A stretch of DNA of 33,767 nt from Acidobacteriota bacterium (GTDB lineage: Bacteria > Acidobacteriota > Terriglobia > Bryobacterales > Bryobacteraceae): assembly GCA_005808475.1 (NCBI GenBank), contig SYLY01000062.1, positions 1 through 33,767 of the forward strand. Direction: 5' to 3'. The notes under the pieces are model-generated. The model searched no databases. It worked only from the letters and a program-made list of their open reading frames with translations, and had not been told where the DNA came from. A program made the position numbers and the translations under genes. Positions 1 to 7,187 of this stretch are shown piece by piece. How positions within the stretch are numbered: the first letter of the stretch is position 1; each line of letters begins with the position of its first letter.

Positions 1-1
1 G

Positions 2-340
2 GCCGGTCCACACCTGCTGTTGCAAGCGTTCCTGCAAACCGTGGTGAACGGAGGTGGGCGTATCCTTCGCGAGTATGCGCTGGGTCGAGGGCGCGCCGAC
101 CTGCTGGTGATCTGGCGAGACGAGCGGGTGGTGATCGAACTGAAGCTGGTGCGAGGATCGCCGGAGAAAACGATCGCCGAGGGGCTGGTCCAGACGGCGG
201 AGTACGCCGCTCGCACCGGAGCGACTGAGGCGCATCTGGTGCTGTTCGACCGCGACCCGGCGAAATCCTGGGACGACAAAGTGTTCCGCCGCGACGAAAC
301 CGGACCCGGCGGACGAGCGATCACAGTGTGGGGGATGTGA
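2..340 (+). CDS. C-terminal fragment of a PD-(D/E)XK nuclease-domain protein (5' end outside window)
   Basis: The reading frame is open from base 2 with no stop upstream, so this is the 3' end of a longer gene; the in-frame TTG at 20 is unlikely to be the true start. The visible 112 residues contain a nuclease-fold signature: an Asp in GRADLLV, then VVIELKL giving the E-x-K element on the next strand. The preceding text (HLLLQAFLQ, NGGGRI, REYALGRGR) resembles the C-terminus of bacterial AAA-like ATP-binding proteins that end in a PD-(D/E)XK domain; this family link is from memory. If right, an ATPase domain lies upstream of the window. The stop (338-340) lies inside the 3' end of the convergent amidase gene, a 20-nt tail-to-tail overlap. 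Nuclease activity itself is an inference. Confidence 0.7.
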   Translation, partial: AGPHLLLQAFLQTVVNGGGRILREYALGRGRADLLVIWRDERVVIELKLVRGSPEKTIAEGLVQTAEYAARTGATEAHLVLFDRDPAKSWDDKVFRRDETGPGGRAITVWGM

Positions 341-1634
341 CCGGCATCACGCGCTGGTAAGCGTGCGCCAACGAAAGCACCGCGGCTTCACCGTTCGCCG
401 GACCCGCGATCTGCATGCCGATCGGAAGGGCATTTCCCGCCGGTCCGCACGGCACGGAAACCACCGGGATGCCGAGTACGTTGAACGGTATCGTGTTCCG
501 CAGATAAACCAGATCGGGCTGCCGGGAGGGATCGAGCGCGAACGCAGCAGCCGGAGCGGTGGGTGTCAGCAGCACGTCGATGTCGCGAAACACGCGCCCG
601 ACTTCCGCCCGCAGCCGCACCATGTCGCGGATCGACCGGGCGTACACCACCATCGAGACCTTCTCGCCCTCGCGGATCTCGTGCAAGGTATGGGGAAGGT
701 ATCGCGGCCCGTTGGACACGAGCATCGGCTCGTGATAAGCAAGCGCCTCGGCGCGAACGATGGTCGTCGGCGGAATCTCCGGCAGCGCGACATCGCGCAC
801 TACCGCGCCGAGATCCGTCAACACGCGCAACGCCTCCCGCATCGCGCGATCCACCTCCGGCGAGAGGTTGTCGAAGTATGGCGATCGCGGCAAACCCACT
901 CGAACTCCCCGCGCCGAGGCCTTCAACACGCATGAGCGCCCGGCCAGCGCCTCGAACAACAGCGCGCAATCCCGCGCCGTTCGCGCCATCGGCCCCGCGT
1001 GATCCAGCGACCACGCCAGCGGAAACGCCCCATCCAGCGGAATCGCGCCATAGGTGGGCTTCAGCCCGGAAATCCCGCAGAACGACGCCGGCAAACGAAT
1101 CGATCCGCCCGTATCGGACCCGAGCGCTCCCAGGCACATCCCCGCCGCCACCGCGACCGCCGATCCGCCGGACGATCCTCCCGGCGAGTGCGTCCGCTTC
1201 CACGGATTCCGGCAGATTCCGAAGTGGCTGGTCTCGCCCGTGAAGTTGTAGGCGAACTCGTCCATGTTCGCCTTGCCGATCACCACCGCTCCCGCGGCGC
1301 GCAGCCGCCGCACCGCCTCTGCGTCGCGATCCGGCAAGCGGTCCGCGTGAATCGCGCTCGCGGCGGTGGTTCGCAGCCCCGCGGTGTCGAACAGATCCTT
1401 GATCGCCAGCGGTATGCCATGCAGCGGCCCGCGTGGCTTCTCTCCCTCTAGCTTCCTGGCCGCCGCCAGCGCGCCCTCGGCATCCACCGTGATGAACGCT
1501 TTCAACTCCGGGTTCAACGACTCGATCCGGCTCAGGCACTCACGCGTCAGATCCACCGGAGAAATCTTGCGGCCGCGGATCAGATCCGCCGCGGCGGCCA
1601 GACCCGCCTCGATGAACTCCCGGCGAGTCGGCAT
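321..1634 (-). CDS. Amidase (GatA/amidase-signature family)
   Basis: A 437-residue amidase-signature enzyme, expected to hydrolyse a carboxamide through a Ser-cisSer-Lys triad. The triad is visible: Lys79 in [10 protein letters not shown], Ser154 in the PGGSSGGSA motif and Ser178 in [11 protein letters not shown], the same numbering as the GatA subunit of the Glu-tRNA(Gln) amidotransferase. It is shorter than typical GatA and there is no gatB or gatC beside it, so a stand-alone amidase is more likely than the tRNA enzyme; the substrate cannot be told. The N-terminus (TRREFIEAG followed by an Ala run) looks faintly like a twin-arginine signal but runs straight into the usual first amidase helix, so export is doubtful. 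It starts 10 nt after the cyclophilin stop and is probably the last gene of a four-gene run. Confidence 0.9.
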   Translation of the reverse strand: MPTRREFIEAGLAAAADLIRGRKISPVDLTRECLSRIESLNPELKAFITVDAEGALAAARKLEGEKPRGPLHGIPLAIKDLFDTAGLRTTAASAIHADRLPDRDAEAVRRLRAAGAVVIGKANMDEFAYNFTGETSHFGICRNPWKRTHSPGGSSGGSAVAVAAGMCLGALGSDTGGSIRLPASFCGISGLKPTYGAIPLDGAFPLAWSLDHAGPMARTARDCALLFEALAGRSCVLKASARGVRVGLPRSPYFDNLSPEVDRAMREALRVLTDLGAVVRDVALPEIPPTTIVRAEALAYHEPMLVSNGPRYLPHTLHEIREGEKVSMVVYARSIRDMVRLRAEVGRVFRDIDVLLTPTAPAAAFALDPSRQPDLVYLRNTIPFNVLGIPVVSVPCGPAGNALPIGMQIAGPANGEAAVLSLAHAYQRVMPVTSPTL

Positions 1635-1644
1635 GGGCGAATGG

Positions 1645-2256
1645 CTACTTGCCCGGTTCCGGGCCGATGCGCTCGATGGTGACCTTCTTCATCGGCACGT
1701 CCTTCAGCGGCCGGTCGTTGCCCGACTCCACGCGCGCGATCCTCCCCACCAGGTCGAAACCCTCCATTACCTGTCCGAACACGGTGTGCAACCCGTCCAG
1801 GTGCGGCGTAGGCGCTTCCGTGATGAAGAACTGGCAGCTTCCGGTGTTGGGACCCGCGTTCGCCATGCCGAGCCGGCCGGCAACATCGAACTTCAGGCCG
1901 GAATCGAATTCGTCGGGGATCGTCTCGGCGCCGCCCGTTCCGTTGCCCAGCGGATCGCCCCCCTGGATCATGAAATTCGGAATCACGCGGTGGAAGATCA
2001 GCCCGTCGTAGAACGGCTTCCGCGCGGGTAGTCCGTTGAGCGGGCTGAGATACGCCTTCTGTCCGCTGGCCAATGCGGTGAAGTTCGCCACCGTCTTGGG
2101 CGCTTCTTTTTCGAACAGCCGCGCCTTGATCGAACCCATGTCGGTGAGGATGGTCACATAAAGGCCGTCGGGGAGCTTGGCGGGCGCCGCCGCGGGAGTC
2201 TGAGCGAGGCAGACGGCAGCGAACGCCAGTAGCGGGAAGCGGTGCATCCTATCCAT
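1645..2256 (-). CDS. Secreted cyclophilin-type peptidyl-prolyl isomerase
   Basis: A 203-residue cyclophilin with an N-terminal Sec signal (PLLAFAAVCLAQ) and a Pro/Ala-rich linker, so it probably acts in the periplasm as a folding helper by isomerising X-Pro bonds. The cyclophilin core is clear: FHRVIPNFMIQGGDP (Arg and Phe of the active site), GNGTGGAETIPDEF, LGMANAGPNTGSCQFFIT and LDGLHTVFGQV. The ATG at 2256 shares its A with the TAA of the upstream epimerase gene (TAATG), which suggests coupled translation; a second ATG nine bases on (2247) would give an equally good signal peptide. The much longer open frame upstream of 2256 is only a shadow of the epimerase gene. There is no functional link to the neighbours beyond cotranscription. 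Confidence 0.92.
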   Translation of the reverse strand: MDRMHRFPLLAFAAVCLAQTPAAAPAKLPDGLYVTILTDMGSIKARLFEKEAPKTVANFTALASGQKAYLSPLNGLPARKPFYDGLIFHRVIPNFMIQGGDPLGNGTGGAETIPDEFDSGLKFDVAGRLGMANAGPNTGSCQFFITEAPTPHLDGLHTVFGQVMEGFDLVGRIARVESGNDRPLKDVPMKKVTIERIGPEPGK

Positions 2257-3347
2257 TATCGCAAGGCTTCGAGGATGTCCGCGATGCGCTCCGCGGTTCG
2301 GCCGTCCCACAACGCCGGCCGGCGTCCGGAAGGCTTGAAGTTGGCGAGCGTATCCTCCACCGCCGCCGCCATCGCATCGGCCCGCGATTCGATCAGACGG
2401 TTGGTTCCGTCGGTGACGGTCACCGGCCGCTCCGTGTTCGGCCGCGCGGTGAGACAGGGCACGCCCAGGTAGGTGGTCTCCTCTTGGACTCCGCCCGAAT
2501 CGGTCAACACCACCGCCGCGTGCTTCTGCAGGGCCACGAAGTCGAGATACCCGAGCGGATCGATGAGCATCACGCGGTCCGAACCAGCCACGCCGGCCGA
2601 TCGCAGCGCGTTCTGCGTTCGAGGATGCACGGGGAACACCACTGGCGTGTGCGCGGCGATGCGCGACAACGCGGTCATGATCTCGTGTAGCGTCTCCGGC
2701 GAGTCCACGTTCGAAACGCGATGGAACGTTACCAGCACGTACCGGCCGCCGGTCCGTTCGCGGAGCGCCGGCCAGCGTTCGTCCGCCCGCGGCAGCAGGT
2801 GGACGAGCGTATCGATCATAATGTTGCCGACGAAGCGGATCTTGCTGGGATCGCAGCCCTCGCGCTTCAGGTTCTCGTCCGCTTCGGGCGACGGAGTGAG
2901 CAGCAGGTCCGCGAGTTGATCGGTGACCAGGCGGTTGATCTCTTCCGGCATGGTGCGGTCGAACGACCGCAAACCGGCCTCGACGTGGGCGAGCTTGATG
3001 CCGATCTTCGAGCACACCAGGGCGGCGGCGGCGGTCGAGTTCACGTCGCCGTACACCACCACCCAGTCGGGCCTGTTTTCGAGCACGAACGGTTCCAGGC
3101 GCAGCATGACCTCCGCGGTCTGCTTGGCGTGCGATCCCGATCCCGCGTGGAGATTCACGGTGGGTCTGGGGATGTCGAGTTCGTCGAAGAACACCTGCGA
3201 CATCTTGTCGTCGTAGTGCTGGCCGGTGTGGACCAGCTCCGTGACGAACGAGTCCGGGCGGCGGTTCATCTCCCGAATCAGGGGAGCGACCTTCATGAAG
3301 TTGGGTCGCGCCGCGGCGATATGTACTATGCGTAGTGGGGCTGGCAA
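2256..3347 (-). CDS. wecB: UDP-N-acetylglucosamine 2-epimerase (non-hydrolysing)
   Basis: A 363-residue enzyme interconverting UDP-GlcNAc and UDP-ManNAc, supplying ManNAc units for surface polysaccharide. Family motifs run in order: IAAARPNFMKVAPLI at the N-terminus, HTGQHYDDKMSQVFF, HVEAGLRSFD followed by MPEEINR, PVHPRTQ, and the C-terminal TDSGGVQEE with RPNTERPVT. Length matches the WecB family. The start must be the TTG at 3347: an in-frame TAG lies four codons upstream, and the first conserved strand begins at residue 6, so no later start would keep it. The gene begins 4 nt after the stop of the small upstream gene and overlaps the cyclophilin start by 1 nt. No other polysaccharide genes are adjacent. 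It is not part of the sialidase cluster 9 kb away, though the sugar chemistry is related. Confidence 0.93.
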   Translation of the reverse strand: MPAPLRIVHIAAARPNFMKVAPLIREMNRRPDSFVTELVHTGQHYDDKMSQVFFDELDIPRPTVNLHAGSGSHAKQTAEVMLRLEPFVLENRPDWVVVYGDVNSTAAAALVCSKIGIKLAHVEAGLRSFDRTMPEEINRLVTDQLADLLLTPSPEADENLKREGCDPSKIRFVGNIMIDTLVHLLPRADERWPALRERTGGRYVLVTFHRVSNVDSPETLHEIMTALSRIAAHTPVVFPVHPRTQNALRSAGVAGSDRVMLIDPLGYLDFVALQKHAAVVLTDSGGVQEETTYLGVPCLTARPNTERPVTVTDGTNRLIESRADAMAAAVEDTLANFKPSGRRPALWDGRTAERIADILEALR

Positions 3348-3351
3348 ACGA

Positions 3352-3585
3352 TCAGGCTAGCAGGTCGATGGTTTTCTTCGCCACTTCATCGGCGGTCCGC
3401 ACGAGTTGGAGATTGGCGCGATAGGAGTTCACCGCCTCCGCGATCTGGACGGCGGCCTCGGTCAGCGCGACAGCGTCGGAGCCAGTGTCGTCCGGCGATG
3501 TGGCGCGAGCGATGCGCCTGCCTGCCTGCTCCAGGCGCGCTTCGGCCTCTTTAGCGCCAGCCAGGCCGATACTCGAGAGGTCCAT
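3352..3585 (-). CDS. Small stand-alone protein resembling flagellar rod/hook protein termini
   Basis: A 77-residue protein. Its N-terminus (SSIGLAGAKEAEARLEQAGRRIA) resembles the first helix of FlgC/FlgG-type rod proteins, and its C-terminus (VNSYRANLQLVRTADEVAKKTIDLLA) resembles the Flg_bbr_C helix that ends those proteins. The large central domain is absent and only a short loop joins the two helices. Such mini-proteins occur in some bacteria, to my recollection, annotated as flagellar basal-body rod C-terminal-domain proteins with no known role. The ATG at 3585 has an AGGAAG ribosome site about 7 nt upstream. It is the first gene of the run with the epimerase, cyclophilin and amidase. No flagellar genes are visible nearby. 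The resemblance is by eye; a plain two-helix protein is the alternative. Confidence 0.65.
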   Translation of the reverse strand: MDLSSIGLAGAKEAEARLEQAGRRIARATSPDDTGSDAVALTEAAVQIAEAVNSYRANLQLVRTADEVAKKTIDLLA

Positions 3586-4150
3586 GGGGTTCTTCCTGTC
3601 ACTCTCATCGGTGAACCCGCGACGAGCTTGAGGAAAATAAGGGTTCAGCTTGGCGGATGGAACGGCCTCGCCCGTAATGCCAACTGCTGCGCCAGCCGCT
3701 TCCGTACCGCGATACGACGCCAGGTTTCCTCGTTCAGACCGGGGTCTGGAGTGGCGACCGCCGGAAGGCCAACGATTAGGGCGTGGTACTGGTCGCGCTC
3801 TGTCGGCGCCGAAACGACATCCAGTCCGAACGGAATCGGGACCCTCATCGTTCAGAGGGAGGGAGTGAATCGCTGCTACACCGGTCCTCGTGCAGGTTCA
3901 AAACCGCCACAAGAGCTGCCTCGTGACTCTTGGGAATGTTGATCAGCATGTTGAGCCGACGGAAGAAATCCGTTACGACCTTATTCTTCCACAGAAGGCG
4001 GCCGGGCCGCCATTGGCCCGCACAACGATGTGGGCCGATGAGTAGAAGTACGGATTCCCAAGATCTCCCGGGCGCCAATCTGAACCGCCGTCGTCTTTTC
4101 CGAGTCCGTCCACAACCGCTTCGGAGGACGCGCTCGAAACCCAGAATCTG
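3586..4150. other. Weakly coding stretch with two small coupled frames, possibly a decayed gene
   Basis: No protein family is recognised in these 565 bases. On the - strand a 67-codon frame (3848 to 3645) follows a frame ending at 3845 through an ATGA overlap; the upstream frame can start at TTG 4078 or ATG 3949. In the other - strand frame, a protein-like stretch (NPYFYSSAHIVVRANGG, near 4050-4000) is followed in the shifted frame by NKVVTDFFRRLNMLINIPK. This is what a gene broken by a frameshift near 4000 would look like. No ribosome sites stand out. These small products could be real hypothetical proteins, but I would not rely on them. The promoter of the 3585-1645 operon is presumably in 3586-3650, but no convincing elements were found. 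Confidence 0.4.
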
Positions 4151-4804
4151 TCACGACAGGTCACGCGAACCGGCCTCCTTGCGACGGATCCGGTGGGATA
4201 TCCTCTCCCGAAGCATCGTACGCGCCCGCATCAGCCGGCTCTTCACCGCCGGACGGGACAGATCCAGCGCTTTGGCCGTGTCCTCGATCGACAACCCATC
4301 CACATCGCGCAGCCACAGCACGGTCCGGTATCCCGGCGGCAAGCTGGCGATGGCTTGATTCAGGATCAGGCGGACTTCGGTCGTCAGGCAACGTTCTTCC
4401 GGATTGCCTTTCCACACGGCGATCTGCCGCTGGATCGATTCCTCGCCCAGCCGCACCGGTTCGTCTAGAGAGACGGCTTTCGCCACTCGCGCCCGGCGCA
4501 GACGCATCACCGATTCGTTGACCGCGATTCGCGTGACCCAGGTGCGGAACGTCGAGTTGCCTTGAAAGCCGGCCAAGTGGCGGAAAGCGGCGAGAAAGGT
4601 GTCCTGCGAGATGTCCTCCGCGTCGTTGGTGCTCCGCGTGATGTGACGGGCCAAGCCGAAGATCCGGCCCTCGTGCCGCCGCACCAACTCGCCGAACGCG
4701 CCCGAATCGCCCGTGCGGGCCAGCGCCACCAGGAGGATGTCGGTGTGCTCCTCCCCGGAGGCGCCGGTTTCGCCCATAGTCGAATTCGAGAAAGCGGAGG
4801 TCAT
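4151..4804 (-). CDS. ECF-type RNA polymerase sigma factor
   Basis: A 217-residue sigma-70 family factor with only regions 2 and 4. Region 2 is visible in FGELVRRHEGRIFGLARHI and DAEDISQDTFLAAFRHL, with the -10-recognition part around FRTWVTRIAVNESVMRLRR. Region 4 has the helix-turn-helix LSIEDTAKALDLSRPAVKSR, preceded by LPPGYRTVLWLRDVDG. A GGAGGAGG run touches the ATG at 4804; since that is close, the in-frame ATG about nine codons further on (MGETG) is an alternative start. No anti-sigma gene with a zinc-finger (zf-HC2) motif follows; the downstream 565 bases look weakly coding, so a partner may have decayed or lie elsewhere. It is divergent from the GntP permease across a 139-nt region with GGCGCC repeats. 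Confidence 0.9.
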   Translation of the reverse strand: MTSAFSNSTMGETGASGEEHTDILLVALARTGDSGAFGELVRRHEGRIFGLARHITRSTNDAEDISQDTFLAAFRHLAGFQGNSTFRTWVTRIAVNESVMRLRRARVAKAVSLDEPVRLGEESIQRQIAVWKGNPEERCLTTEVRLILNQAIASLPPGYRTVLWLRDVDGLSIEDTAKALDLSRPAVKSRLMRARTMLRERISHRIRRKEAGSRDLS

Positions 4805-4862
4805 CCTCCTCCTTCGACAGCACTCCGGGGGCCAATCCGTAACTCGTTGATTTCAAGTACCA

Positions 4863-4910
4863 GGCGCCGCCTTCCGGGTGCCCGTTATCAGGCGCCTGAA
4901 ATGAGGCGCC
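4863..4910. promoter_or_regulatory. Three GGCGCC boxes in the sigma/permease divergent region (candidate operator)
   Basis: GGCGCC occurs at 4863-4868, 4891-4896 and 4905-4910. All three follow an A; the middle one sits in a perfect 12-base palindrome (TCAGGCGCCTGA, 4888-4899). Spacings are 28 and 14 bases. They lie between two divergent starts, so an operator read by a dimeric regulator is plausible, but GGCGCC is common by chance in DNA this rich in G+C. Confidence 0.3.
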
Positions 4911-4943
4911 CCACTGCCCGGTTGGTACTGGGATAATCGGACG

Positions 4944-6281
4944 ATGTCAGGCGGTTCGCTCCTCCTCTTGCTGACCTTCGGGGCCATCGCGCTCCTGTTG
5001 GTGCTCATCCTGTGGGGCAAGCTGCACGCCTTTCTGGCGCTGATGATTTCGTCGATGGCGCTCGGTTTGGCGTCGGGGATGGCGCCCGCCAAGATGCTGA
5101 AGTCGATGCAGAACGGCTTCGGCGAGGCGCTCGGGTTCATCGCCGTGGTGGTGGCGTTGGGCGCGATGATCGGGCGATTCCTCGAACACTCCGGCGGCGG
5201 TCGAAAACTCGCGGACTGGCTCCTGTTCCGAATCGGCCGGGAACGTGCCGCGTGGGCTGTCCTGATCGCCGCGTTTCTCGTCGGGCTGCCGATTTTCTTC
5301 GAGGTCGCGTTCATCATCCTGGTTCCGGTGGCTTGGAACCTGGCGCGCGAATCCAAGCGGTCGCTGCTGTACTACGGCCTGCCGATCGCCTGTGCGCTCA
5401 CGGTGACGCACGCGATGGTTCCACCCCACCCGGCGCCATCGGCCGCCGCGCAACTTCTCGGCGCCGATCTGGCGAAGACGATCCTCTACTCCATCGCGAT
5501 CTCGATCCCCATGGCGATCGCGGGTGGAATCGTCTATGGTCTTTGGGTCGCGGAGAGAATTTTCGTCCCCGTACCCGAAATGGCGGCGCGCCGCGACGCC
5601 CAGCCCCATCCCGCCAACGCACCCTCCGTCGTCTCCGTGCTGGCCGTTCTGTTGCTGCCGGTGGTGCTCATCTTCACCGCTACCATCGCCGAGATGATCT
5701 GGAAACCGGCGCCCGCCGTATTCTCGTTGATCGGCCACCCGTTCACGGCCTTGCTCGTAACGGCGCTGGCGGCGATGTACCTTTTCGGCGTTCGCCGCGG
5801 TCTGGACCGGGAAGGGATCACCAAGCTGGCGACCGGCTCGCTCGCTCCCATCGGCTCGCTGCTCGCCATCATGGGGGGCGGCGGGGCCTTCAAGCAGGTG
5901 ATCGTCGATTCTGGCGCGGGCGGCTACGCCGGTCAGCTCCTGGCGAACTCGCCGGTCTCGCCTCTGCTGGTGGCGTATCTGGTCGCGGCCGCGCTCCGCG
6001 TCGCGCAGGGCTCGGCCACGGTCGCGATCATCACCGGAGCAGGCATTGTCGCGCCGCTCATGAAGGGGGTTTCCGGTTACTCGCCGGAGATGATCGTGCT
6101 GGCGCTATGCGCTGGCGGAACCGTTCTCTCTCATGTCAACGACGCCGGCTTCTGGCTGGTCAACGAGACGATGGGCATGACCGTGACGCAGACCCTGCAG
6201 AGCTGGACCGTCATGAAGGTCATCACCTCCGTCGTCGGCATCGCGATCATTCTGATCGTGCAGGCCCTCGGCCGGTTCTGA
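4944..6281 (+). CDS. GntP-family sugar-acid:H+ symporter
   Basis: A 445-residue inner-membrane transporter of the gluconate permease (GntP) family, which imports gluconate or related sugar acids with protons. The sequence is a chain of hydrophobic segments starting at residue 5, with family-like text LGAMIGRFLEHSGGGRKLADWLL, VGLPIFFEVAFIILVPV and HVNDAGFWLVNETMGMT. Length fits the family. The actual substrate is not readable. No sugar-acid kinase or dehydratase lies beside it. A GATAAT element at 4932-4937 is only 6 nt before the ATG and no ribosome site is evident, so a leaderless or very short-leader transcript is possible. Its stop codon directly abuts the stop of the convergent VWA gene with no base between them (TGA|TCA), so no terminator fits between the two. 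Confidence 0.92.
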   Translation: MSGGSLLLLLTFGAIALLLVLILWGKLHAFLALMISSMALGLASGMAPAKMLKSMQNGFGEALGFIAVVVALGAMIGRFLEHSGGGRKLADWLLFRIGRERAAWAVLIAAFLVGLPIFFEVAFIILVPVAWNLARESKRSLLYYGLPIACALTVTHAMVPPHPAPSAAAQLLGADLAKTILYSIAISIPMAIAGGIVYGLWVAERIFVPVPEMAARRDAQPHPANAPSVVSVLAVLLLPVVLIFTATIAEMIWKPAPAVFSLIGHPFTALLVTALAAMYLFGVRRGLDREGITKLATGSLAPIGSLLAIMGGGGAFKQVIVDSGAGGYAGQLLANSPVSPLLVAYLVAAALRVAQGSATVAIITGAGIVAPLMKGVSGYSPEMIVLALCAGGTVLSHVNDAGFWLVNETMGMTVTQTLQSWTVMKVITSVVGIAIILIVQALGRF

Positions 6282-7181
6282 TCAGTTCGGTTCCGCCCAA
6301 TAGCGAGCCCGGGCTCGGACGGTCAGACCTGGCCGGCGAGCCGCCACCTGAATCCGCCGGAAGCCCGCCATTCGCACCGGATCGTCCGAAACGTAGCCGA
6401 TGCTGTACTGGCTGCGCAGTTCGTCCTCGATGATCTCGAACGTGCGATCCACCGGGAGCTTCCGCGTCACTTCGAGGAACGCACCGCCGGTTTCGGCCGA
6501 GAGCCGCTCGAGGACGCGTCGTCCGCCGGTTCCGCCGAACAGGATCGAATAGACGAGCGTTTCCGCCCGTTGCGCCGCCTCGATCGCATCGCTTAGCTCG
6601 GACTGGCTGCCGAAATCGACGCCGTCCGACATCACGATCAACGCCTTGCGGCCCTGCACCGGCTTCGCGATCCCGCTCGCCTGGATCACCGCGTCGTAGA
6701 GCAGCGTGCCGCGGGCGGTGGGGATGGCAAGCTCGCGCCGCGTGGGTGTGTCGACGAGCGACAGCGCATCGTCCAGTTCCCGGCGCGACGCCGTCAGCGC
6801 CTGCGCGACGTGGATGCCCATGTCGAACTGCATCACGAACACCCGGTCCTCTGTTTCGCGCAGCACGCGATCCAGGAACCGGAAGCACGCCGCTCGCTCG
6901 GCCTGGATCACTGTCTCCTGGCTCATGCTGGTGTCCACCAACAGGCCGAGCGTCAGCGGCAGGCCGGACTCGCGGGTGAAGTACCTGATCTCCTGCGGAT
7001 GCCCGTTCTCGGCCAGCGCGAAGTCCTCCTTGCCGAGGTCGCGGATGTAGCGTCCCGTCGCCTTGTCGCGCACGGCGGCGAAAACATTGATCACCTTGAC
7101 GCCGGTGGTGAACGTGGGCTGTTCCTGCGCGCGCGCGGCGGCGGCGAGCGAAACCGCAAATGTCCGGCGAGTGAGGCGCAT
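6282..7181 (-). CDS. Exported VWA-domain protein (acidobacterial TIGR03436 type)
   Basis: A 299-residue protein with a short twin-arginine-like signal (LTRRTFAVSLAAAARAQ), a small N-terminal domain (VKVINVFAAVRDKATGRYIRDL) and a von Willebrand factor A domain. The metal-ion-dependent adhesion site is intact: Asp83, Ser85 and Ser87 in LLVDTSMS, a Thr in GTLLYDAV, and the Asp of VMSDGVD. This arrangement, with LxxEDFxLxENG before the VWA fold, matches the VWFA-related family expanded in Acidobacteriota. A role in extracytoplasmic protein binding is likely; the ligand is unknown. It starts 6 nt after the radical-SAM gene stop, so the two are probably cotranscribed. The C-terminal 60 residues (YSIGYVSDDP to RARARYW) are also typical of this family. 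Confidence 0.9.
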   Translation of the reverse strand: MRLTRRTFAVSLAAAARAQEQPTFTTGVKVINVFAAVRDKATGRYIRDLGKEDFALAENGHPQEIRYFTRESGLPLTLGLLVDTSMSQETVIQAERAACFRFLDRVLRETEDRVFVMQFDMGIHVAQALTASRRELDDALSLVDTPTRRELAIPTARGTLLYDAVIQASGIAKPVQGRKALIVMSDGVDFGSQSELSDAIEAAQRAETLVYSILFGGTGGRRVLERLSAETGGAFLEVTRKLPVDRTFEIIEDELRSQYSIGYVSDDPVRMAGFRRIQVAARRPGLTVRARARYWAEPN

Positions 7182-7187
7182 CGGCGC

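Noticed and set aside
4161..4856. A 231-codon - strand frame overlapping the sigma factor
   Set aside because: Arg/Gly-rich shadow in the alternate frame of the sigma factor; no motifs.
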